From: Pseudomonadales bacterium
GTDB lineage: Bacteria; Pseudomonadota; Gammaproteobacteria; Pseudomonadales; Azotimanducaceae
Length of the DNA: 5,895 nucleotides
Reading direction: 5' to 3'
NCBI GenBank assembly: GCA_029244465.1
Contig: JAQWQN010000083.1
Span: 1 to 5,895 of the forward strand
Part shown: one piece after another, positions 1 through 5,414 of the stretch
How positions within the stretch are numbered: position 1 is the first letter of the stretch
Layout: the number at the start of each line of letters is the position of its first letter
Translations under genes and position numbers: made by a program
Notes under the pieces: model-generated
Told to the model about the DNA's origin: nothing
The model's input: the letters and a program-made list of their open reading frames with translations, nothing else
Database searches by the model: none

Positions 1-1149
1 CTCTACCGCGTGTACCATATAAGGGGTGTCTCCGAGCGCGCGTATGTTATGCCGATACTCGCCAGTCAGGCCATTGTAGACGTCCAAGTTACCTTCGATG
101 TTAACCACCAATAAATCGTTGGCTCGGTTAACATCTATACTGAGTGCCGGCACTTCAAGCGAAATCCGTTTGAGCATTGAGCGACGCTCAACGTCCATCA
201 ACCAGACTTCCGTCGCAGGATCTTTGTGGCTCCCATCATAGCCGTCCGGCGTCATTGCTACCCACAACTTAGTGGTTCCATCTGTCGCATTACCCGCCTT
301 GCCATGCCATCCAGCAGGCCGCCAGTTAGCGGCACGATCCATTTGAGAAGCTAACCACCACCGCTCCGCAACGGCAGGTCGCTGTGCAGTCACGTCTATG
401 GGCTGAACCTCTCCTTTATAGCTAACAAAATACCAAACACCATTTATGTAAGCTGCTTTTTCAGAGAGGGGGTCTGCATCAATGTCATTAAACACTTCAC
501 TCGACCAGCGACTTTTTTCACCACCCTGCTCATCAAGCATGAGGTGTACCAAACCGCCATTGCCACAGAGGCTAAAGAACCCCCTCTGAGTATCTGGGTA
601 CATCAACGTACAACCGGGCATTGGTATCTCACCGACGACTGTCTCACTATCTAGGTTGATCACCGTCACTGAGGTTCCGGGGTTCATATTGAATACCAAC
701 AAGAACTGCTCATCGGCGGTCATCACGACAGACGATTCGTTAATCACTACATTCATTCGCTTTGCGGGGATGTCAATCTCGTTCACCACATCCAAATTTT
801 CGAAGTCGTATATGGTAATGATGTCTTGGCGTTTACCACGCACGCCCCGCGTGTGAATGGTCTCACCAACATAGAATTTCTGCCGCTTCGTGGAAAAATT
901 TATAGTGGCGAATTGTCCGGCACTGATCATCCCTTTGTAGGTCTGATTCTGAGTGTCGACCAAGGCAAATTTTGAGTCGATCAAACCAGAAAACGCAAAA
1001 TCATGGACCAGCGCATAACCGGCTGGATAGGGCGTCTTGAGTTTGATGAGGTTAGGAATTGGCTCCGCGGGAAGCTCTGCCCAGACGGCACTCACGCCGA
1101 ACAACAGACTCAACACCGCGAACTTTCGAAAGTGCTTAAAAAAGTACAT
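1..1149 (-). CDS. Amine dehydrogenase large (heavy/beta) subunit, MauB/AauB family, C-terminus off window
   Basis: The minus-strand frame is open from an ATG at 1149 to base 1, giving 383 residues without a stop; a short C-terminal piece is missing. Residues 1-24 look like a Sec signal peptide (basic MYFFKHFRK start, hydrophobic core, cleavage near AVWA-EL). The rest resembles the seven-bladed propeller subunit of methylamine and aromatic amine dehydrogenases: GYALVHDFAF (44-53), the TRGVRGKR stretch (100-107), a cysteine pair at 180 and 195 matching the family's conserved disulphide, the CGNGG motif (195-199) and DGYDGSHKDPATEVWLMD (302-319). The last segment recalls aromatic amine dehydrogenase (GTHKFPAAEIWVMD, from memory) more than methylamine dehydrogenase. 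In the family this periplasmic subunit pairs with a small TTQ-bearing subunit, oxidises primary amines to aldehyde and ammonia, and passes electrons to a blue copper protein or cytochrome. The small subunit and maturation genes would be beyond the left edge. Family certain; amine substrate uncertain. Confidence 0.93.
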   Translation of the reverse strand, partial: MYFFKHFRKFAVLSLLFGVSAVWAELPAEPIPNLIKLKTPYPAGYALVHDFAFSGLIDSKFALVDTQNQTYKGMISAGQFATINFSTKRQKFYVGETIHTRGVRGKRQDIITIYDFENLDVVNEIDIPAKRMNVVINESSVVMTADEQFLLVFNMNPGTSVTVINLDSETVVGEIPMPGCTLMYPDTQRGFFSLCGNGGLVHLMLDEQGGEKSRWSSEVFNDIDADPLSEKAAYINGVWYFVSYKGEVQPIDVTAQRPAVAERWWLASQMDRAANWRPAGWHGKAGNATDGTTKLWVAMTPDGYDGSHKDPATEVWLMDVERRSMLKRISLEVPALSIDVNRANDLLVVNIEGNLDVYNGLTGEYRHNIRALGDTPYMVHAVE

Positions 1150-1151
1150 GT

Positions 1152-1167
1152 CCCCCCCCCTCTCTCC
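1152..1167 (-). promoter_or_regulatory. Ribosome binding region of the amine dehydrogenase gene with a nine-G run
   Basis: Read on the minus strand, GGAGAGA is followed by nine consecutive Gs, then AC and the ATG at 1149. The purine-rich stretch must contain the Shine-Dalgarno site, but the G run lies between the GGAG core and the start codon. Any slippage in the run would change the distance from core to start without altering the protein. No other start with a better site is seen, and the signal peptide begins at this ATG. Confidence 0.6.
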
Positions 1168-1248
1168 GAGGTTTTGTTGCTGCCTCTAGCGCCTGTCTAT
1201 CACCTCTAAAGCGCCAATCTCATCTACAGCACGGATCACAAACAACTG

Positions 1249-1264
1249 GTGCATTGGTATGCAC
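1249..1264. promoter_or_regulatory. Perfect dyad at the predicted transcription start (candidate operator)
   Basis: GTGCAT and ATGCAC form perfect 6-bp arms around TGGT. The element lies immediately downstream of the candidate -10 box at 1268-1273 and spans the expected +1, a classic position for a repressor site. It could equally form a small hairpin at the 5' end of the transcript. No regulator is identified for it. Confidence 0.35.
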
Positions 1265-1267
1265 GTC

Positions 1268-1296
1268 AATATAGTTCGACCGTACTAAGTTTGCAA
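1268..1296 (-). promoter_or_regulatory. Candidate sigma-70 promoter for the amine dehydrogenase gene
   Basis: On the minus strand a -35-like TTGCAA (1296-1291) is separated by exactly 17 bases from a -10-like TATATT (1273-1268), which matches five of six consensus positions. Transcription would begin near 1261-1262, giving a leader of about 110 bases before the ATG at 1149. The evidence is by eye only, but box quality, spacing and orientation agree. Confidence 0.45.
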
Positions 1297-1829
1297 TTCA
1301 CTGCCGCGAACGCACCGTCACTCCCTGATGAATCATCTAACGCCCGAAAGCAGTGGCCCGGTATCGTATGCTAACCGACAAACAACTGCGACCAGCATTC
1401 CAGAGGGTGCCAAGGCATTGCTTATCGAGCAGGATTTCACCGGTTTAGGCAAGCACGGCCTCGCCCACGCCCTAGATAGGTCACCAGGCAACTTGCAGGA
1501 ATTCGAGAAACTCAGGCCGCGCGCTGCAGGCCCAACCAGCAATCCACTGCGCTCGGTCTTGGCATTCGTCTACAACCTAGTACTAGTTATCAGATCAACG
1601 ACCAAGCAACCTTTGATGCATTCGGACGCTCATTTGGCCGTCTGAGACTGACATCAATAAACAGTTTCATGCTCGTGTACGGCAGCCATGGGTGAGCTTA
1701 AGAAAATTTGGCAACCCGTTGGCCTGTGGTTGGCGTGCATCGAGAACCCAGTTAAAACGCGATCGGTAAAGATAAACTTTCTGCGCCACAGTCGGTAACA
1801 TGCCTGGACGCTCAACTGGAGGCGAGCAT

Positions 1830-1973
1830 ATGAGTGAAGACCAAGAGCAAAACGAAAAAGCAACCATCGAGACACTCGAGCATGCAGACACCAAAGAGTC
1901 TTATCGACAGCTGTGGTGGACTATCGGCGTGACGGCAATCTGCTTCGGAATCATTGTCTACGTTTACTCATAA
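1830..1973 (+). CDS. Small single-pass membrane protein, 47 residues, unrecognised
   Basis: ATG at 1830, TAA at 1971-1973. A strong Shine-Dalgarno sequence GGAGG (1818-1822) lies seven bases before the ATG. The protein has an acidic, hydrophilic N-terminus (MSEDQEQNEK, then ATIETLEHADTKES), a short aromatic stretch YRQLWW at 25-30, and one hydrophobic helix from about residue 31 to 46 ending in YVYS just before the stop. This fits a tail-anchored or N-in membrane peptide with its charged N-terminus in the cytoplasm. It stands alone on the plus strand, about 175 bases before the Gfa-like gene. I do not recognise the family. It could be a small subunit or assembly factor of a membrane complex, but nothing visible says which. 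The combination of ribosome site, soluble-to-membrane layout and clean stop makes it likely to be real. Confidence 0.72.
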   Translation: MSEDQEQNEKATIETLEHADTKESYRQLWWTIGVTAICFGIIVYVYS

Positions 1974-1977
1974 CACG

Positions 1978-2030
1978 GCTCCGTTGCAGAGCGGAGCGAT
2001 CGGGCCAGCAGCACCGACGTCGGCCCGATC
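1978..2030 (+). terminator. Two consecutive hairpins after the 47-residue gene (possible terminator)
   Basis: Hairpin one has a 6-bp stem, GCTCCG (1978-1983) with CGGAGC (1992-1997). Hairpin two starts at the next base with a perfect 9-bp stem, GATCGGGCC (1998-2006) with GGCCCGATC (2022-2030), and a 15-base loop. The first begins four bases after the stop codon's last base. Neither is followed by a U run, so this is not a canonical intrinsic terminator; it may protect the 3' end or slow the polymerase. Confidence 0.4.
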
Positions 2031-2064
2031 ACGCTCGCCATACGGCCGGGGTGCCCCTCAGATT

Positions 2065-2080
2065 CTGACGGTTCCGTCAG
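2065..2080. promoter_or_regulatory. 16-bp dyad upstream of the Gfa-like gene (candidate operator)
   Basis: CTGACGG and CCGTCAG form perfect 7-bp arms around TT. The element ends 67 bases before the chosen start of the Gfa-like gene. A two-base loop is too tight for a good RNA hairpin, so a DNA-binding dimer site is the more natural reading. I could not find convincing promoter boxes beside it. Confidence 0.3.
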
Positions 2081-2147
2081 CCAACGTTGTGTGCGCGTCA
2101 AAGTCGCAACGATCGAAAAGCCAGGCCAACACAAGGGGATGCCCCAG

Positions 2148-2528
2148 ATGACTAATCAAGCAGAGAAGTGGATCACGGGCGGGTGCCACTGCGGGAACGT
2201 ACGGTTTAAGGTTTGGATCGAGTCGGTCGAGGCGATTGAATGCAACTGTTCAATCTGTCTCAAGAAGGGCTTCATAAACCTGATTACCAAGCCCAACAAC
2301 TTCGTGCTGCTTCAGGGTGAAGGCAGTCTGGCGACCTATCAATTTAATACAGAAGTGGCAAAGCATCAGTTTTGCACGAACTGCGGCATTCACCCCTTCA
2401 GCAGACCACGCTCACACCCTGACGGTTACGATGTGAATGCACGTTGTTTAGACGACGGTTTCGACTTCCTCAGCCGACGACCCTTTGACGGACAAAACTG
2501 GGAAAAAAGCGTTCATTCAATTCGCTAG
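2148..2528 (+). CDS. Gfa/CENPV-family zinc protein (glutathione-dependent formaldehyde-activating enzyme-like)
   Basis: A 126-residue protein with the cysteine pattern of the Gfa fold: GGCHCGNVRF with C13 and C15, CNCSIC with C32, C34 and C37, and FCTNCGIHPFSRPRS with C76 and C79. Two zinc sites are expected from these. The motifs CNCSIC-KKG, ATYQFNT, FCTNCG and the late CLDDG resemble the CENPV-like branch more than classical S-(hydroxymethyl)glutathione synthase. Family members are proposed to handle thiol-aldehyde adducts, but few have proven substrates, so a formaldehyde role is not certain. I chose the ATG at 2148 because AAGGGG (2133-2138) sits nine bases upstream; the same G run abuts the in-frame ATG at 2139, and an upstream start at 2091 would add residues unlike the family. 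The gene converges with hpaB, with 35 bases between stops. It lies near an aldehyde-producing amine dehydrogenase, which may be meaningful or chance. Confidence 0.9.
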   Translation: MTNQAEKWITGGCHCGNVRFKVWIESVEAIECNCSICLKKGFINLITKPNNFVLLQGEGSLATYQFNTEVAKHQFCTNCGIHPFSRPRSHPDGYDVNARCLDDGFDFLSRRPFDGQNWEKSVHSIR

Positions 2529-2563
2529 AAGTTGCTCTTCGCTCGCTCTGATTGCCGCGACTA

Positions 2564-4012
2564 TTAACGGATTAAACTCTCCACTCGCCCGACCATTTCG
2601 TCCTTTGGATACAGATCGTAATAGATTGACGCCATGACGTTCTGAGGCCCAAAGAAGAACCGTTCATAAAGGACCTGTCGGTTGCCAAATCCGGAGACAG
2701 CAACATCGTGGGCGAGTCGAAACAGCGCGACTCGATCGCGGCTCTCCATGTTCGTTAACTGGAAGTACCGCTCTACATCCGCGGCTATGTCACCGCTAAA
2801 GTCAGCTTCACAGGGGGTTGCCATCAAAGAACTTGACCCCAACATGTGGATCGTCTCAATTAGCTTGGGATAGATCTTAGGGAACATATTTCTAGCCGTA
2901 TCGAGAGCCCTACGGGCAGGGACAAACAGTCCCCACTTGTCCTCTTTCGCGTGCGCCTCGGCACTAAAGAGTAGCGCTCGAATTGTCTCCGCGGCCCACA
3001 TAGCTTCCGCTATCTGCCCTTTAACATTCATATCCGCGTCTTTTCCGGATGCCTGCGCCATCGCACACATGAGCCCAATGATGAACTCTACTTTCGCCAA
3101 CTTGCCACAGGCAACCTGGTGCATCATATGGACGACCGCGTTGGTCTCTGCAAAAGCTCGATTGCACAGTAAGGGATCCTTATACATAAAAACGCGCGCC
3201 CAAGGCACCAGCACATTTTCAAAGATCACGACAGCGTCCATCTCTTCATATCTAGAAGCCAAAGGGGCATCAAATTGCGACTTGCCTTCATCGTAAGAAT
3301 CCCGGCAGATCAGTCGCAGACCTTCGGTCGCGATTGGAATCGAGAACGCGAACGCATAGGGCACATTCTCTTCAGCGGCACGTAATAGGGTTGACGGAAA
3401 CACCTCTATCTCGTTGGCACTTGGCCCAAGCGTCGCCAGCAATCTCGCTCCAGTGACGCGAATACCTTCGCTAGTTTCTTCGACAACCCGCAGCGCCACT
3501 TCGGGAGAAGAGAGACCCTCTTTGGCTAACTGCGCATTGACCTGTGGATTGACCAACGTATGCGTCAGCACATAATCGTTTGAACGCGCCGCCCGGTAGT
3601 AGGCGCGCATATTGGCAGCAAAGTCGGTAGGGCTATCTGAAGTCAGATTGCCGTTGAGAAAATCCGCGGCCCCAGCAAACGCCATGACGGAGGCATTCTT
3701 GTAGTCTGGCGTCCGTCCAAACATGCCATTCGACCACTTCGCCCACTCATAATAAGCGACCCCTCTTTTTTTGACGTCCTCGACAGATTTTGGCATCAAA
3801 AACGACATCGAGAAGCGTTCACCATCCTCTTCAAAAGTCAGCTTCTCTTGCTCATCCGGTTCCAGTTGGCGATCTAGAAAATCTGCCAGCGTTTGTGTAC
3901 CGCGACCAATGCCGGGCTCGACAGTCACGTCTTCCACTTCGCGGCCACGATGCCAAACCGAGCGACCGTCCTGAAGAGAGGCCAAATACTCCGCACCCGA
4001 TCTCGTCGCCAT
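2564..4012 (-). CDS. hpaB: HpaB-family FADH2-dependent phenol hydroxylase (4-hydroxyphenylacetate 3-monooxygenase oxygenase component)
   Basis: A 482-residue protein, close to the about 481 residues of the Thermus-type HpaB and shorter than the about 520 of the E. coli type. The N-terminus has GAEYLASLQDGR (6-17). GMFGRTPDY gives R100 and Y104, and LTHTLVNPQVN gives H151, matching the substrate-binding Arg, Tyr and His known in Thermus HpaB (R100, Y104, H142). A nine-residue insertion between Y104 and H151 explains the shift. EVFPSTLL (203-210), the SRYEEMDAVVIFENVLVPW block (253-271) and the C-terminal SGFGNRQVLYERFFFG (440-455) are family hallmarks, several near the flavin. The family hydroxylates phenols ortho to the hydroxyl using O2 and FADH2 from a separate reductase (HpaC), which is not in this window. 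The start is set by GGAGG (4021-4017) four bases before the ATG, directly after the hpaR stop. The gene ends with tandem TAA TAG. The true substrate could be 4-hydroxyphenylacetate or another phenol, including a chlorophenol or nitrophenol. Confidence 0.92.
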   Translation of the reverse strand: MATRSGAEYLASLQDGRSVWHRGREVEDVTVEPGIGRGTQTLADFLDRQLEPDEQEKLTFEEDGERFSMSFLMPKSVEDVKKRGVAYYEWAKWSNGMFGRTPDYKNASVMAFAGAADFLNGNLTSDSPTDFAANMRAYYRAARSNDYVLTHTLVNPQVNAQLAKEGLSSPEVALRVVEETSEGIRVTGARLLATLGPSANEIEVFPSTLLRAAEENVPYAFAFSIPIATEGLRLICRDSYDEGKSQFDAPLASRYEEMDAVVIFENVLVPWARVFMYKDPLLCNRAFAETNAVVHMMHQVACGKLAKVEFIIGLMCAMAQASGKDADMNVKGQIAEAMWAAETIRALLFSAEAHAKEDKWGLFVPARRALDTARNMFPKIYPKLIETIHMLGSSSLMATPCEADFSGDIAADVERYFQLTNMESRDRVALFRLAHDVAVSGFGNRQVLYERFFFGPQNVMASIYYDLYPKDEMVGRVESLIR

Positions 4013-4022
4013 GATTCCTCCG

Positions 4023-4442
4023 TTAACCGTTAACTGCGAGCTGCTCCAAGCTCGTCATCAATTGCCGCCATGCTTTCGGCCCCACTCGCTTTTCGAGCGC
4101 TCTATAAGCCACCTCCGCCTTGGCAGACACCGCGTCCTCCAACTGCGCACCCTGGAGGGTCAAAGTTACGCTGACAATGCGTCGATCTTGTTGCTTCCTT
4201 CTTCGCACAACCAACCCATCTCGCTCGAGTCGATCGACCACACCCACCAAACTAGGAGATGAGATCAGCGTCTTAGCCGCCAGTATCAGGAGGGGTTGTT
4301 CGTCTTCTTCCCATAAAACTCGCAAGACCCGCCACTGCTGCTCGGTTAAGCCATGCTCAAGAAAGATGCGCCGGAACTCAGGCATGACTACATCGAGCGC
4401 TCTATACAACATCATTGGTAAGGAATTGCTAAATTCATTCAT
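4023..4442 (-). CDS. hpaR: MarR-family transcriptional regulator, HpaR-like
   Basis: A 139-residue winged-helix protein. GLTEQQWRVLRVL (31-43) matches E. coli HpaR (NLTEQQWRIVRIL, from memory) very closely. The recognition helix lies at about 62-75 (SPSLVGVVDRLERDGL), followed by the wing VVRRRKQQDRRIVSVTL (78-94) with the conserved DRR at 86-88. Helices at both ends (5-30 and 104-136) would form the dimer interface. HpaR represses 4-hydroxyphenylacetate genes and is released by aromatic ligands. Here it is the first gene of a pair with hpaB, 10 bases apart. The ATG at 4442 aligns with the family N-terminus but has no Shine-Dalgarno sequence and falls at the edge of a 21-bp palindrome. The transcript may therefore be leaderless and autoregulated. 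An alternative ATG pair at residues 10-11 also lacks a ribosome site. Confidence 0.88.
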   Translation of the reverse strand: MNEFSNSLPMMLYRALDVVMPEFRRIFLEHGLTEQQWRVLRVLWEEDEQPLLILAAKTLISSPSLVGVVDRLERDGLVVRRRKQQDRRIVSVTLTLQGAQLEDAVSAKAEVAYRALEKRVGPKAWRQLMTSLEQLAVNG

Positions 4443-4461
4443 ATATTAATTATTAATATAT
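4441..4461. promoter_or_regulatory. Perfect 21-bp AT-rich palindrome at the hpaR start (probable HpaR operator)
   Basis: Ten-base arms, ATATATTAAT (4441-4450) and ATTAATATAT (4452-4461), pair perfectly around a single T. A 14-bp palindrome, ATTAATATATTAAT (4452-4465), overlaps it. Size, AT-richness and position are typical of MarR-family sites. The palindrome covers the candidate -10 box and reaches the first two bases of the hpaR start codon, so binding would block transcription directly. Confidence 0.65.
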
Positions 4462-4476
4462 TAATTAGATTAGCAA
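4449..4476 (-). promoter_or_regulatory. Candidate hpaRB promoter
   Basis: On the minus strand, TTGCTA (4476-4471) as -35 is followed after 16 bases by AATAAT (4454-4449) as -10, which matches five of six consensus positions. The predicted start of transcription falls at or next to the A of the hpaR ATG (4442), six bases beyond the -10 box. This explains why no ribosome binding site is present. Confidence 0.45.
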
Positions 4477-4488
4477 GCGAAATTTCGC
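4477..4488. promoter_or_regulatory. 12-bp GC-flanked palindrome upstream of the hpaR promoter
   Basis: GCGAAATTTCGC is a perfect palindrome that begins one base beyond the candidate -35 box. It differs in sequence from the AT-rich operator at 4441-4461. An activator or second-regulator site is possible, but no cognate protein is evident here. Confidence 0.3.
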
Positions 4489-4781
4489 AGGACTCCGGAC
4501 AGCACGGAAAAACACTCATGCGAGAGCCGGTCGGCAACCTGGGCACGATCAGATGGCACAGGGCGTTACGTCATCACCGTTGATATGTTGAAGGTTCGTG
4601 ACCCTCGGTCATCGCCAAGGATGACTCGAGTCATTTCATGCTACCTCTCACCATGCCGAGACTGTCAGAGCAGTCTGACTGATGCCTAGCAGGTACTGCA
4701 ACACGCGGGCGGCAGACCCGATCCGGCTGCATTTATCGAAAAGTGCTTGGGGCAGCTCACGCCTAACCGAGATCGCCCGGA
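4489..4781. other. Non-coding stretch between the hpaRB promoter and the small membrane gene
   Basis: No supported gene lies here. It is the upstream region of hpaR and the trailing region of the DUF6644 operon. It contains a perfect 14-bp palindrome, ATGACTCGAGTCAT (4621-4634), and a 6-bp dyad, AGACTG with CAGTCT around six bases (4659-4676). The latter could form a weak hairpin in the operon's 3' transcript but has no U run. Confidence 0.45.
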
Positions 4782-4907
4782 CTAACCGTAAGCCATTTCG
4801 AGCAGTTCGATAACGCTCATAACTTGGACCGACCAAAACCATGCAGCGGTGATGATGATCGCTCCGCCAAACCCAATGGCGATCTTTTCAATGATCGATT
4901 TATTCAA
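4782..4907 (-). CDS. Small single-pass membrane protein, 41 residues, TTG start
   Basis: The minus-strand TTG at 4907 is preceded by GGGAGG (4919-4914) with six bases between, an excellent ribosome site. The stop is TAG at 4782-4784. The protein begins (M)NKSIIEKIAIGFGG and has one hydrophobic helix from about residue 9 to 32 (IAIGFGGAIIITAAWFWSVQ region), then a short tail ending VIELLEMAYG. The N-terminal lysines suggest N-in topology. It follows the upstream DUF6644-like gene by 17 bases on the same strand, so it is very probably the last gene of that operon and may be a small partner of those membrane proteins. A longer reading from 4970 would overlap the preceding gene and ignore the ribosome site. 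I do not recognise a named family. Confidence 0.75.
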   Translation of the reverse strand: MNKSIIEKIAIGFGGAIIITAAWFWSVQVMSVIELLEMAYG

Positions 4908-4924
4908 GACAGTCCTCCCGGGAT

Positions 4925-5401
4925 TTAAGAAAAGCCGATCCAGCGACCGCAGGCGGCAACAGTCAACCAAACGATAATCGAACTGACAGCTGTAATTTTG
5001 ACCGCCCAGGGACTGACCCCTTCTAACCCCCCTCTAAACAACGGTCGACGCACAAGGTAAACAAACGCCATCCCAGCAAAGAGGCCTGCCATCTTCGCCC
5101 AGTACATTTCGTTGTAGTACAGCTTCATTGCCACCGCACTGGCCATGAACACACCACTCACAAGCATTAAGGCCAATGAGTAGTCAAACCAACGATTGGT
5201 ATTGGCTAAGACAACATCAGACGGCACATCACGTAGCAAAACGTTCAGGAGCCTCAGATCGCTCGCCATCACCATGCCACCCATAACGGCAAGCGCGGCC
5301 AAGTGAAACATTTGGATGACGGCAAACACCCCACCGTAGGCTTTAGAAATTGTGGCGAGAAAAGAAGTGTCTAGCCATTCGAATAAGAATAATACATCCA
5401 T
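4925..5401 (-). CDS. DUF6644-like four-helix membrane protein (second of a tandem pair)
   Basis: A 158-residue integral membrane protein with about four helices: near 22-46, 73-93, 101-117 and 133-152. The first helix carries H33 and ends in SDLRLL (47-52); the last ends in GRWIGF (152-157). H in helix one, the DLR motif and the terminal GRxI are shared with the neighbouring gene and with proteins I recall as DUF6644. The function of the family is unknown; a membrane histidine could hold haem or metal, but this is speculation. The ATG at 5401 is chosen because AAAGGGG, overlapping the previous stop, sits eight bases upstream. A longer frame to 5536 would overlap the upstream gene by more than 100 bases and adds non-membrane sequence. 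It lies 13 bases from the upstream paralogue and 17 from the 41-residue gene. Confidence 0.8.
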   Translation of the reverse strand: MDVLFLFEWLDTSFLATISKAYGGVFAVIQMFHLAALAVMGGMVMASDLRLLNVLLRDVPSDVVLANTNRWFDYSLALMLVSGVFMASAVAMKLYYNEMYWAKMAGLFAGMAFVYLVRRPLFRGGLEGVSPWAVKITAVSSIIVWLTVAACGRWIGFS

Positions 5402-5414
5402 CGTTATCGCCCCT

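Larger units (their letters stand above)
1170..1829. other. Gene-poor stretch between the amine dehydrogenase and the small membrane gene
   Basis: About 660 bases separate the divergent amine dehydrogenase gene and the 47-residue membrane protein gene. Apart from the promoter and dyad listed separately, I see no supported gene, RNA gene or mobile element. A 105-codon plus-strand frame (1328-1645) has no recognisable domain and no ribosome binding site. A 36-codon frame (1688-1798) also lacks one. The region could be decayed coding sequence or long regulatory space; the sequence alone does not decide. Confidence 0.5.

Noticed and set aside
656..1209. Plus-strand frames of 66 and 68 codons
   Set aside because: Both are antisense to the amine dehydrogenase gene or its leader and show no domain.
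1328..1645. Plus-strand frame of 105 codons starting MNHLTPESSG
   Set aside because: There is no ribosome binding site, no recognisable domain and mixed codon use; a 69-codon frame overlaps it on the other strand. It may be chance or decayed coding sequence.
1688..1798. Plus-strand frame of 36 codons starting MGELKKIWQP
   Set aside because: It lacks a ribosome site and ends before the better supported 47-residue gene; treated as chance.
1654..1894. Two minus-strand frames of 73 and 75 codons
   Set aside because: They run antisense across the well-supported 47-residue gene, and their cysteine- and serine-rich composition looks like shadow translation.
2529..2563. Possible bidirectional terminator between the Gfa-like gene and hpaB
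   Set aside because: The 35-base convergent gap has no convincing stem and no U or A run on either strand.
4022..4034. Dyad GTTAAC-C-GTTAAC at the hpaR stop and hpaB ribosome site
   Set aside because: The arms are short and themselves palindromic, and the single-base loop cannot form a good RNA hairpin; it mainly reflects the codons VNG-stop.
4011..4449. Plus-strand frames opposite hpaR (83 and 109 codons)
   Set aside because: They are reverse-strand shadows of a clearly recognisable MarR-family gene.
4648..4842. Minus-strand frame of 64 codons ending LTVSAW
   Set aside because: It begins inside the 41-residue membrane gene in another frame, has no ribosome site and resembles no protein I know.
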